A DNA stretch of 64,000 nt from Bacillota bacterium. Lineage in GTDB: Bacteria; Bacillota; Clostridia; Saccharofermentanales; Fastidiosipilaceae. Shown here piece after piece: positions 1 to 7,755 of the stretch. Both the position numbers and the translations under genes were made by a program. Within the stretch, counting starts at the first letter, position 1; every line of letters starts with the position of its first letter. The stretch covers positions 1 through 64,000 of the forward strand of contig JAEZWR010000048.1 in NCBI GenBank assembly GCA_023420115.1. The letters run 5' to 3'. The notes under the pieces were generated by a model that saw nothing but the letters and a program-made list of their open reading frames with translations, did no database searches and was not told the origin of the DNA.

Positions 1-83
1 CCTCATATATTAATTGTGGTTTCACTGTATGTGGTTGTATTAGATATGTATTTTATAGATATGGTTTATTCGCCAAAGGTTAG
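1..83 (+). pseudogene. 5' fragment of the cell-wall-binding repeat gene, ended by in-frame TAG
   Basis: Read from base 3, this stretch encodes a diverged copy of the same 45-residue repeat as the gene downstream (a YIN-GGF-like core, then RYVF and YGLFAKG). It then hits TAG at 81-83, exactly where the other copies have AAG, CAG or GAG before TGG. After the stop the same frame stays open to 1736. The partial copy also carries Cys at positions that read Asn or Ser-Asp-Gly in the clean copies, so it looks decayed. The gene start lies outside the window. A sequencing error at one base cannot be excluded. Confidence 0.6.
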
Positions 84-656
84 TGGGTAGATGAACCAGG
101 ATATGGAAGATATTATGGAGATCCCAATACTGGCGCCGCATACATTAATGGTGGTTTCACTGTAAGTGACGGTATCCGTTATGTCTTTGATATGTATGGT
201 TTATTAGCCAAAGGTAAGTGGGTAGATGAGCCAGGATATGGAAGATATTATGGCGATCCCAATACTGGTGCCGCATACATTAATGGTGGTTTCACTGTAA
301 GTGATGGCGTACGTTACGTCTTTAATAGGTATGGTTTATTAGCCAAAGGTCAGTGGGTAGATGAGCCAGGATATGGAAGATATTATGGCGATCCCAATAC
401 TGGTGCCGCATATATTAGTGGTGGATTCACTGTAAGTGATGGTATGCGTTATGTCTTTAATATGTATGGTTTATTAGCCAAAGGTGAGTGGGTAGATGAA
501 CCAGGGTATGGAAGATATTATGGCAAGCCGGACACAGGTGAGGCTTGTACGGGTGATATATTTAGGGTCTTAGATGGTAAAGATTATGTCTTTGATCCAT
601 ATGGTCTTTTGGCAGTGAATCGCTGGGTACATGTTGATAAAAAAGGTTATGCTTTT
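57..656 (+). repeat. Tandem 135-bp coding repeats
   Basis: Units begin at 57, 192, 327, 462 and 597, a constant spacing of 135 bp (45 codons). The units at 192, 327 and 462 are almost identical at the nucleotide level. The unit at 57 holds the TAG, and the one at 597 is already diverged. Such identity allows copy-number change by recombination or slippage. Confidence 0.9.
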
Positions 657-1736
657 GGTGAAAATGGTACTGGTCTTGCACTTAAAGATGGAATGAAAAC
701 TGTTCGTGGCAAGAAACATATATTTAATGAAAAAGGATATACCCACGAAGGTTGGTATTATGATAATGATGGTGGCTTCTGTTTCGGTCTAGGAGAAATG
801 GGAGAAGCTGTGATCAATAAGAAAATAAAATTGAATAATAGAATCTACAATATCGGAAGCAATGGTTTCTGGACTGACCGCAAGCAATTGTCCCAAGCAC
901 AATTAAATTCACTAAAATATGTTGAAGAGAATAATAAACTATATCTGATGGTAGATAATGCCAAATTGGATACTCCAGCTGTCATAAATGGAACATTAAT
1001 ATCTGTTAAGCCAGGTACATTTGAAGTTGCTTCACCACTCGGTTGGCACTGGTATGGTAATAAAGAATTTTATTTTACAGATAAAGTTAGTATTGCTAAG
1101 CCATATGCTAAAGTAGGAGCGTATTATGTAAATGGTGCTTATGGTGGAAAGATCAAGGCCGAAGCAAAGGGTATAGATGTAAGTTCTCATAATTCAAATA
1201 TTGATTGGAACAAGGTTCGAAAGGATGATGTTGAATTTGCTTTTATAAGAGCAGCTTATACTACATATACTGACAGAAACTTCGAGACAAATATTCAAAA
1301 GGCAAGAGAAGCTGGAGTGAAGACTGGAGTTTACATTTACTCTATGGCAAAGAACACAGCTGATGCCGAAAAAGAAGCTGATTATATAATTAATCTTCTC
1401 AAGAAGCATAAGATAGATTTGCCTGTAGCCTTTGATATTGAGGATGCTGAGGTTTTGCGTGATACTGCAAGTAATAGGGCTAGAACCGATATAATTAATG
1501 CTTTTGCTAATAAGATTCAGAAGGCTGGATATAAGGTTGCTGTATATTCTAATTTGAATTGGCTGAACAATTACTTGAATAAGAATGAGCTTGTATCCAA
1601 ATATGATATTTGGCTTGCCCACTGGCATTCTAAGCCCGGTTTGAGTAGTAAATATTGGCAGGCTTCAGAGACTGGAAAGGTCGATGGAATTAATACGAAT
1701 GTAGATATTAACTTCGCTTTTTCCAAACTCCCATAA
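192..1736 (+). CDS. GH25 lysozyme-like protein with N-terminal cell-wall-binding repeats (probably the 3' part of a disrupted gene)
   Basis: The first ~180 residues are near-identical 45-aa aromatic/Gly repeats (YGLLAKG-WVDEPGYGRYYG type) of the choline/glucan-binding class. A diverged repeat region follows to about residue 310. Residues ~327-510 form a GH25 muramidase domain: GIDVSSHN at 327-334 supplies the first Asp, and FDIED supplies D415/E417, the expected catalytic pair. No signal peptide is present in this segment because the 5' end is missing. ATG 192 sits inside a repeat and has no ribosome site, and no other start lies between the TAG at 81-83 and 192, so independent translation is doubtful. 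The likely role of the intact protein is peptidoglycan cleavage or surface attachment. Confidence 0.75.
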   Translation: MYGLLAKGKWVDEPGYGRYYGDPNTGAAYINGGFTVSDGVRYVFNRYGLLAKGQWVDEPGYGRYYGDPNTGAAYISGGFTVSDGMRYVFNMYGLLAKGEWVDEPGYGRYYGKPDTGEACTGDIFRVLDGKDYVFDPYGLLAVNRWVHVDKKGYAFGENGTGLALKDGMKTVRGKKHIFNEKGYTHEGWYYDNDGGFCFGLGEMGEAVINKKIKLNNRIYNIGSNGFWTDRKQLSQAQLNSLKYVEENNKLYLMVDNAKLDTPAVINGTLISVKPGTFEVASPLGWHWYGNKEFYFTDKVSIAKPYAKVGAYYVNGAYGGKIKAEAKGIDVSSHNSNIDWNKVRKDDVEFAFIRAAYTTYTDRNFETNIQKAREAGVKTGVYIYSMAKNTADAEKEADYIINLLKKHKIDLPVAFDIEDAEVLRDTASNRARTDIINAFANKIQKAGYKVAVYSNLNWLNNYLNKNELVSKYDIWLAHWHSKPGLSSKYWQASETGKVDGINTNVDINFAFSKLP

Positions 1737-1786
1737 AAATTATTGGATTGATAAATAATCGAAATTTAGCAAACTATAATAATTCA

Positions 1787-1842
1787 AAAAGTCACCGAAC
1801 TGATACAATACCCTTAAGGTTAATCGTGCGGTGGCTTTTCTT
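1787..1842 (+). terminator. Long-loop terminator after the GH25 gene
   Basis: An 11-bp stem (1787-1797 with 1829-1839, one G-U pair) encloses a 31-nt loop that itself contains the palindrome CCTTAAGG. The right arm runs into a T-rich tract. It separates the lysozyme gene from the ATPase gene, whose GAGGAGG ribosome site follows at 1851-1857. Confidence 0.6.
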
Positions 1843-1861
1843 ATTTGACTGAGGAGGAAAT

Positions 1862-3328
1862 ATGTTACTAGGATTTGAAATTGAGAACCAAATGAATCAT
1901 ATGCTTATCGGGCTTAGGTCGGAAGATATTAAATTTTATATTCAAGCCGATGCTGAGAAGCGACTGAAAATTGTTAATGCTATCTATCCTTTAAGTAGAC
2001 TCAGTATTTTAGTTGGCCCAAACTCTTCAGGAAAGACCAGCTTGCTTAGAGCCTTGAGTGCGCTACAAGAACTTTGTGAATCTGAAATGCTAGGGATGTC
2101 AGAAGATAATAGCAAATTGCTAGCTCTCGGACAGAAAAGAAAAGGTGAAGATATCAAAGATAGCAAAGATGAACAAGATTACAATCAGGGTGAGTTTAGG
2201 ATACTTTGTTTCTTCTACCTTGAAGAATATAGACATATAGTGAGTTATGAGTTAATTCTTGAATTAGTTGATGGGAACAAGGCTGACAATTCTTATAAGC
2301 TCAACAAGAATATGTCTGTAATAAAGGAGCACTTGGATGGGTACGAAATAGACGAGGTTTTGGATTCGCTATGTAGGGGGAAGAAGAGAAAAAAAGTTAA
2401 GAATTTAATTTTGCACGAAATTGAAAGTGAAAAAAGACACAGCAAAAATGACTCTTACTCGTCTTCATCACCTGAAAATATTTTGCATGAAAAAGCTATT
2501 GCTAAACAAATTTTTGATATTAGCAGAGATAAGAACGAACTTAATATACACGATAATAGTAGCGATAAGGAGATAAAAATTAAGCTTGAATCTACTGACG
2601 ATGGGAGTCTTTTAATTAATTTTATTAATGAAAGTGATTTGGGAAATGTGTTTAATAAAGACTTTCGGATTCAGCTTAGTAACATGTTAAATGAATTAAG
2701 AGAACAGATACTAAGATTGAGTGTTGATTTTAGTTTTGATGATGAAGAAGAGTGGAATAATCTAAACGATAATGACTTTAGACAAATTTGTATTAAATTT
2801 AAAGATTTTCATTATGAGGACAAGAAGCATTTTAATATATTAAGTAAAATCAAAGATGCGGTAGCTTTTGTAGATGAGAAAAAGAAGTATCAGAAAGATT
2901 CTAGAATATTTGCTACTAATAATGTAGATGACTTAATAAAAACTAAACTCGATGATCTATCTGATGCGGACAAAAGAGCAATTCTTATATTAAATAAAAT
3001 GGCTACTGACGAACATAGAATAATTGCCATTGAGAATCCTGATATCAATCTCTATCATGAGAATGTAAGCTTGCTCGCAGAGCTTTTTTGTAAAATTGCT
3101 ATACGTGAAAATAAACAGTTTCTTATAACATCACATTATCCAAGTTTTCTAGATCATTTCTCACTAAAGGAAATATGGAATTTTGTTGGCAACATGTCTT
3201 GTAAATCAGAAGAGAATTGTCACGGTGTAGATAGAGTTCCCTATTGTTTGGCTCAGGATAAACTCCTGGTGGAAATGACGAAAGAGGGCATATCAATTTC
3301 AAATCTTTGGTATGGTCAATATTTTTAA
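1862..3328 (+). CDS. AAA family ATPase (AAA15/OLD-like), putative defence ATPase
   Basis: This 488-residue protein has an ABC/SMC-class ATPase layout. Walker A is GPNSSGKTS (residues 52-60, Lys58). A long charged middle region (about 90-370) has little recognisable similarity. Walker B lies near IIAIENPD (acidic Glu391), and a switch His follows in ITSHYP (H425). The signature-like segment is LDDLSDADKRA rather than a classic LSGGQ. ATG 1862 has an excellent GAGGAGG site. The next gene, 54-83 bp on, is a DUF4276 protein. AAA ATPases paired with TOPRIM or DUF4276-type partners are common in two-gene anti-phage modules, so that role is inferred here; it has not been shown. Confidence 0.75.
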   Translation: MLLGFEIENQMNHMLIGLRSEDIKFYIQADAEKRLKIVNAIYPLSRLSILVGPNSSGKTSLLRALSALQELCESEMLGMSEDNSKLLALGQKRKGEDIKDSKDEQDYNQGEFRILCFFYLEEYRHIVSYELILELVDGNKADNSYKLNKNMSVIKEHLDGYEIDEVLDSLCRGKKRKKVKNLILHEIESEKRHSKNDSYSSSSPENILHEKAIAKQIFDISRDKNELNIHDNSSDKEIKIKLESTDDGSLLINFINESDLGNVFNKDFRIQLSNMLNELREQILRLSVDFSFDDEEEWNNLNDNDFRQICIKFKDFHYEDKKHFNILSKIKDAVAFVDEKKKYQKDSRIFATNNVDDLIKTKLDDLSDADKRAILILNKMATDEHRIIAIENPDINLYHENVSLLAELFCKIAIRENKQFLITSHYPSFLDHFSLKEIWNFVGNMSCKSEENCHGVDRVPYCLAQDKLLVEMTKEGISISNLWYGQYF

Positions 3329-3411
3329 ATGTAAACTAAATCAATAAATGCATTAAATTTTGCGACTGTTTAGTTTTGTAAATGACAACTTTATCCGGCA
3401 GAGGAAATAAT

Positions 3412-4110
3412 ATGAAAATTTCAGCAGAAATACTTATAGAGGATAGGTCTGGGGCGATAATTGCAGCTTCGCTTATTGATCAAGAGTTTAAAATTCTTGA
3501 AAATGACTTAGGTGGGAAGAAGGATTTTGAATATGAATTGCACTATAGACCTCATCGTGGAGTTGGAAAAATTCCTTTGAACTGGGAAGAACCTTTAAGA
3601 GCGTCTGCCTCGTCACTATTAGAACTTTTGCCTGCTAAGTGTAGGGCTTATTCTAGGAGCTTAGATTACAAACGAGATATTATTATAGTTTGTTTTGATT
3701 CTGATTTTCATGAACCTGAGGAGCTTTATAATGGTGTAAATAAAGTTTTTTCTTATTATTTAAATGAATTTCAGTGCATAATTGGTATAGCGCAAGAAGA
3801 ATTAGAAGCGTGGCTACTTGGAGACAAAGAAGCGATAGAAGAAGCTTATCCTAATTGTGATAGAAATGTCCTTGATGCTTATGTGCAAGATTCAGTATGT
3901 GGTACATGGGAAACATTGTGCAGGGCTATAGAGGGGGAAAAGGCAGAAGATATTATAGAATCAGATTATAAGATTACAGGTCGTTATAAATCTGAATGGG
4001 CAGAACATATTTCTTTGCATTTGGACTGTAGGCGTAATGCTTCTCCTTCGTATATAAAATTTCGCCAAGAACTGACACAGGCAGTGAACAGATTAAAAAA
4101 TAAATCATAG
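3412..4110 (+). CDS. DUF4276-like (TOPRIM-fold-like) protein, partner of the upstream ATPase
   Basis: The start is taken at ATG 3412, which has an AGAGGA ribosome site, rather than ATG 3382, which has none; this gives 232 residues. The N-terminal LIEDRSG (E10, D11) and the CFDSD strand (D96, D98) fit an acidic TOPRIM-like metal site. Further on are an EELEAWLLGD segment and a QDSVCGTWE segment, and a C-terminal WAEHI...NASPSYIKFR block, which I recall as DUF4276-family hallmarks. It probably acts as nuclease or effector under control of the ATPase encoded just upstream. The pair shows no strand change and no terminator between them. The family call is from memory of the motifs, and the function is inference. 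Confidence 0.65.
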   Translation: MKISAEILIEDRSGAIIAASLIDQEFKILENDLGGKKDFEYELHYRPHRGVGKIPLNWEEPLRASASSLLELLPAKCRAYSRSLDYKRDIIIVCFDSDFHEPEELYNGVNKVFSYYLNEFQCIIGIAQEELEAWLLGDKEAIEEAYPNCDRNVLDAYVQDSVCGTWETLCRAIEGEKAEDIIESDYKITGRYKSEWAEHISLHLDCRRNASPSYIKFRQELTQAVNRLKNKS

Positions 4111-4167
4111 AAAGATGGGAGATTCTGGCAATATTTAAGTGTTAATTAAAAAAAGCACTCCCGCGTT

Positions 4168-5394
4168 TTGATTATGGAAAATATATTTCCTGATAAATAT
4201 CCTTTTGTACCTCGACATTATGATGTAGGAAGACCCGCCCTTTCTGCATATATTCACATACCATTTTGTAGAAGAAAATGTGCTTACTGTGATTTTGCAT
4301 CTTATGCACCTCACAAGGCCAAAGCAATGGGGATGAATGAAGATGAGTATACAAGGTACCTTTGTAGTGAGATTGAAAATGAATTTTTAGAACAAGATAG
4401 AAAACTTGTGCTTCCTCTTGAAACTATTTACTTCGGTGGAGGAACTCCCAGTGTGATGTCTAATTCTAATTTAGACAGAATTATTGATACCTTAAATGGA
4501 ACATTTGGTATATCTAAAGATGCCGAAATTACAATTGAGATGAACCCGGAAAATGTTACTTATGACTATATCAGGTGTTTAAGAAAGAGTGGTTTCAATA
4601 GGTTGAGTTTAGGCTTACAGGCAGCGCAAGAAGAGAGGCTTAGGTTTCTTGGTAGATTACATAGTAAAGAAGATTTTTGTATTCAGGTGGAAAGGGCTAG
4701 GCAGCTTGGGTTTGATAATATATCAGGAGATATTATTTTAGCTCTTCCCAATCAGACCAAGGATGAACTCGAGGAGACCCTTAGTCTTCTCTGTGAGTAT
4801 GAGGTCGATCATGTATCTGCTTATTCATTGATTATAGAGGCAGGGACTGCTTTTTTTAATTTGTATAAAAAGGGGAGGCTAGACTTACCTTCAGATGATG
4901 AAGAGAGGGACCTTGTTCACTTTTGCGAGCAATTCTTGGCTGAACATTCTTATTTTCAATATGAGATTTCTAATTTTTGTAAACCTGGGAAGGTTAGTAG
5001 ACATAATTCTGCATATTGGCTTAATGAATATTATTATGGCTTCGGCTTAGGGGCTTCGTCCTATACTTTTGCTACCAGACGGAAGAGATGTTTAGATTTT
5101 AGGGAGTATAAAAAGGAGATTGATGCTAAACTTGCCGCAAAAGTGGAGGATGTTTTGGATTTCCCGGATGAAGCTATCAAAGAGTATTTTGCATTTTCTC
5201 CTAGACTTATTAGGCCATTTTCTGGAAAGGATTATTTATCTAGGTTTTCTACTCAATTATCGGATGAGAGACAAGCAACGCTTGATAGCTTAGTTTCCAA
5301 GGGTTTGCTTCGTAATTTAGGGGACGGTTCATATATTCTTTCGAATTTAGGTAAAGATTATGCAGATGAGGTGTCACGGGAGTTGTTTTTTTGA
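4168..5394 (+). CDS. hemW: HemW-like radical SAM protein
   Basis: This protein of about 408 residues carries the radical SAM cluster motif CRRKCAYC (C34, C38, C41 from the TTG start) followed by Phe, the HemW pattern rather than the CxxxCxxCxC of HemN. FGGGTPS and the GLQ segment of the SAM barrel follow. HemW proteins are heme chaperones, often misnamed coproporphyrinogen oxidases. Start choice is uncertain: TTG 4168 and ATG 4174 both lack a clear ribosome site. Its place directly before hrcA-grpE-dnaK matches the usual Bacillota order. No heme-biosynthesis gene is seen in the window. Confidence 0.88.
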   Translation: MIMENIFPDKYPFVPRHYDVGRPALSAYIHIPFCRRKCAYCDFASYAPHKAKAMGMNEDEYTRYLCSEIENEFLEQDRKLVLPLETIYFGGGTPSVMSNSNLDRIIDTLNGTFGISKDAEITIEMNPENVTYDYIRCLRKSGFNRLSLGLQAAQEERLRFLGRLHSKEDFCIQVERARQLGFDNISGDIILALPNQTKDELEETLSLLCEYEVDHVSAYSLIIEAGTAFFNLYKKGRLDLPSDDEERDLVHFCEQFLAEHSYFQYEISNFCKPGKVSRHNSAYWLNEYYYGFGLGASSYTFATRRKRCLDFREYKKEIDAKLAAKVEDVLDFPDEAIKEYFAFSPRLIRPFSGKDYLSRFSTQLSDERQATLDSLVSKGLLRNLGDGSYILSNLGKDYADEVSRELFF

Positions 5395-5411
5395 TTTGTT
5401 AGTTTTAGGCT

Positions 5412-5504
5412 ATGCTAGGTTGTAGTTCCAGTTGTAGTTGTAGTTGCAGTTGTAGTTGTAGTTGCAGTTGTGCCTGTGGCTATGGTTATGGTTATCTAAT
5501 TTGA
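5412..5504 (+). CDS. Candidate 30-residue Cys-Ser repeat micro-ORF
   Basis: ATG 5412 opens a 30-codon frame. It encodes Met-Leu-Gly, then a run of alternating Cys and Ser (10 Cys in residues 4-22, with one Ala at 21), then three Gly-Tyr pairs, Leu, Ile and TGA at 5502-5504. It is built from hexanucleotide units (GTTGTA/GTTGCA, then GGTTAT). Only a weak AGG precedes the ATG. It might be a metal-binding or post-translationally modified peptide, or simply a microsatellite that happens to be open. It lies between hemW and the hrcA promoter. Confidence 0.3.
   Translation: MLGCSSSCSCSCSCSCSCSCACGYGYGYLI
5419..5495 (+). repeat. Hexanucleotide microsatellite
   Basis: Nine units of the GTTGTA/GTTGCA family run from 5419 to 5472, with an 18-bp higher-order pattern (two GTTGTA then one GTTGCA). 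Close to three GGTTAT-type units follow to 5495. This is the only obvious short tandem repeat in the window. Confidence 0.85.
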
Positions 5505-5709
5505 TTCGCCATTAATAAATGCTGGGATTGTTTCTTACAGAACCTATGATACTACCCATATAGGATTTTAATAGTAGAGAGTGATTTGCCTTTTTATTTT
5601 AATTCGCTATTCTGTTGCTATTAGTAGAGAATTATCATATTAAATTTAGGATATTCTTCTCAATTCAAAAATCATTCACAATAAATATAAATTTTGTCTT
5701 TAACTTTTA
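5505..5709. other. AT-rich gap between the repeat and the hrcA promoter
   Basis: I see no credible gene, RNA or strong hairpin here. The 5395-5775 gap therefore holds the microsatellite/micro-ORF at its left and the hrcA control region at its right. Confidence 0.5.
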
Positions 5710-5737
5710 TTGACTTTTAAAAATAAGGGTTTAAAAT
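5710..5737 (+). promoter_or_regulatory. Promoter of the hrcA operon
   Basis: TTGACT (5710-5715), a 16-bp spacer and TAAAAT (5732-5737) form a good housekeeping sigma promoter. The CIRCE operator begins 5 bp after the -10 box, so HrcA bound there would block initiation. Confidence 0.75.
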
Positions 5738-5741
5738 AGTT

Positions 5742-5768
5742 TTAGCAGTCTAAGCTTGAGAGTGCTAA
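5742..5768 (+). promoter_or_regulatory. CIRCE operator (HrcA binding site)
   Basis: TTAGCAGTC, a 9-bp spacer and GAGTGCTAA match the CIRCE consensus inverted repeat at all but one position of the left arm. It overlaps the expected transcription start, just before hrcA. It predicts autoregulation of hrcA-grpE-dnaK-dnaJ by HrcA, released on heat shock. Confidence 0.93.
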
Positions 5769-5775
5769 ACGAGGT

Positions 5776-6912
5776 ATGACAGTGAAGTTAAAGGATAGAG
5801 ATAAAGAAATTCTAAATTTACTTGTTGAAGAGTATATAAGGACTAGTGAGCCTGTTGCCTCAAAGACTATAGTTGAGCAATATGGTATAAATTGGAGCTC
5901 TGCTACAGTGCGCAATGTCATGAAATTCTTAGAAGATGGTAATTTCTTATATCAACCTCATACTTCAGCTGGACGAATACCTAGTGACAGAGGATATAGA
6001 GCTTATGTTGATAGCCTCTTATCTGATATGAGTGAAGCATCTGCTGCAATAAGTCTTGAATATTTAAAATATCTTGACTCAGGAAGTGACAGTGAAAATT
6101 CACTAATTGATAGAGCTGCTGAAATTTTACAAAAAGAGACTGGATATTTTGTTATTTCGGTAGCTACGGCAAAGAATGATGTCATGCTAAATAAAATTCG
6201 AATATTTAGATTGGATAATAATAGACTCTTACTGCTTCTAATTTTTTCTGATGGTAATTACAAAGACCTAGTGATTAGATTGGATGCTGATTATCAGGAG
6301 AGTCTATATCAGGAGATTGGCGATTTTTTAGAGCGGCATTTTGCTGGAATGTTGATTAGAAATATTAAACTTCAGGATATTCGCAAAAGTCTTTTTGCTG
6401 CTTTTGCTAATTTCCTTGTTGCAGATGTTCTTAATATGGTTGCGTACTCTATTTTTTCTATCATATATTCTTACAAGCTTAAACCGTGGCATTATCAGGG
6501 TGAGAATAGTCTTTATAATTATCCAGAACTTGGGTCAGGTAAAGAAATATCAGACCTAATCTCACAGATAAAAAGTGACTGTCCATTTATGCCGCCGACT
6601 GTTGAAAATAGGCTGAGATTTGATGATAGGGATAATAGTAGATTATATATTTCTGCTGAGGCTATGCCGTGGAAAAATAGTGATTATCCATTTGTTGTCA
6701 GGATTGGCGAAGAGTTATATGTGGAATATATGAAGTCTTGCTCTTTGATTAGTAGTTATTTTGAAGATGATAATGAGCACTTTGCATATTTGACGGTAAT
6801 AGGTCCTAAGAGAATGAATTATAAAAAAGTTTTTGACTGCTTGGACCAACTCAGGAGAGGCATAAATGAATTGCTTCGCAGGAAACGAGAGAATTACACT
6901 ATAGAGATTTGA
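5776..6912 (+). CDS. hrcA: Heat-inducible transcription repressor HrcA
   Basis: This protein of about 376-378 residues begins with the conserved winged-helix region (LKDRDKEIL, then SATVRN and PHTSAGRIPSDRGYR). The C-terminal part fits the GAF-like HrcA domain. It is slightly longer than the usual ~345. ATG 5776 lies only one base from the GAGG site, whereas GTG 5782 has a 7-base spacing and also fits the conserved start of the family, so GTG 5782 may be the real start. It is the first gene of the CIRCE-controlled operon. Confidence 0.95.
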   Translation: MTVKLKDRDKEILNLLVEEYIRTSEPVASKTIVEQYGINWSSATVRNVMKFLEDGNFLYQPHTSAGRIPSDRGYRAYVDSLLSDMSEASAAISLEYLKYLDSGSDSENSLIDRAAEILQKETGYFVISVATAKNDVMLNKIRIFRLDNNRLLLLLIFSDGNYKDLVIRLDADYQESLYQEIGDFLERHFAGMLIRNIKLQDIRKSLFAAFANFLVADVLNMVAYSIFSIIYSYKLKPWHYQGENSLYNYPELGSGKEISDLISQIKSDCPFMPPTVENRLRFDDRDNSRLYISAEAMPWKNSDYPFVVRIGEELYVEYMKSCSLISSYFEDDNEHFAYLTVIGPKRMNYKKVFDCLDQLRRGINELLRRKRENYTIEI

Positions 6913-6974
6913 TTTTAATATAAATTAATTAATAGGTACGAAATTATTAATAGATAAATGAGAGGAGACTGGAA

Positions 6975-7658
6975 TTGAAAGATAAATTAAATAAGCTGAA
7001 AAATTCCGGAAGAAGTAAACAAAAGTTAGATGATGAGAGACAAGAAAATGATAATTTAAATGTTGATGCTTCTTTTGAAGAAAATAAAAATTCTGTAGAT
7101 ACTGATTCTAAGTGTGAATATAGTGTCAATTCTGAAGCCGATAGTTCTCAAGATGATGAGAATTTAGACGCTGGCAAATTAGCTTCTGAAGTAAAAGACT
7201 TAGAAGATAAGGTGACAAAGCTAGAGAATGAAAAAGTCGACCTTAATGAACAATATCTAAGACTGAGAGCTGAATATGATAATTATGTCAGACGCAGTAC
7301 AAAGGAGAAGCAAGATAGATATAATGACGCTCTCTTTGATGTCTGCTCAGCGTGGCTTCCGGTCCTTGATAATATAGACAGAGCGCTAGACGCTTCGGCT
7401 AAGGTTGATTCATCTGAGGCTAAGACATTAGCTGAGGGTGTTGCGATGGTTAGAGATCAGGCTTTGGAAGTATTGAAGTCACTCGGGGTTGAAGAGATAA
7501 AGGCTCTAGGTGAAAAATTTGATCCTGAGTTACATGAGGCTGTTATGCATATTGAAGATCCTGAGTATGACGAAGCTACAATTGCCGAGGTGTTCCAAAA
7601 GGGATATAAGAAGGGTGACAAAGTACTTAGGTACAGTGTAGTAAAAGTTGCAAATTGA
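6975..7658 (+). CDS. grpE: Nucleotide exchange factor GrpE
   Basis: The 227 residues start at TTG 6975, with AGAGGAG 8-14 bases upstream. A low-complexity acidic N-terminus (about 1-70) precedes the coiled coil (VKDLEDKVTKLENEKVDLNEQYLRLRAEYDN in pattern), which runs into NYVRR, and the C-terminal beta domain with GVEEI and FDPELHEAV. GrpE releases ADP from DnaK. It sits 62 bp after hrcA in the same operon. Confidence 0.95.
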   Translation: MKDKLNKLKNSGRSKQKLDDERQENDNLNVDASFEENKNSVDTDSKCEYSVNSEADSSQDDENLDAGKLASEVKDLEDKVTKLENEKVDLNEQYLRLRAEYDNYVRRSTKEKQDRYNDALFDVCSAWLPVLDNIDRALDASAKVDSSEAKTLAEGVAMVRDQALEVLKSLGVEEIKALGEKFDPELHEAVMHIEDPEYDEATIAEVFQKGYKKGDKVLRYSVVKVAN

Positions 7659-7697
7659 GAAGTTTATATTTATTAAATAGGAATCATATAAAGTAAC

Positions 7698-7726
7698 TTA
7701 AATATAGTAAATATAGTTAGTATAAT
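7698..7726 (+). promoter_or_regulatory. Possible secondary promoter of dnaK
   Basis: TTAAAT (7698-7703), 17 bp and a perfect TATAAT (7721-7726) lie in the grpE-dnaK gap. No CIRCE copy is present here, so any transcription from this site would be free of direct HrcA control. Confidence 0.35.
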
Positions 7727-7755
7727 TTTAAGTTTGTGTTTTTTTAGGAGGAAAT

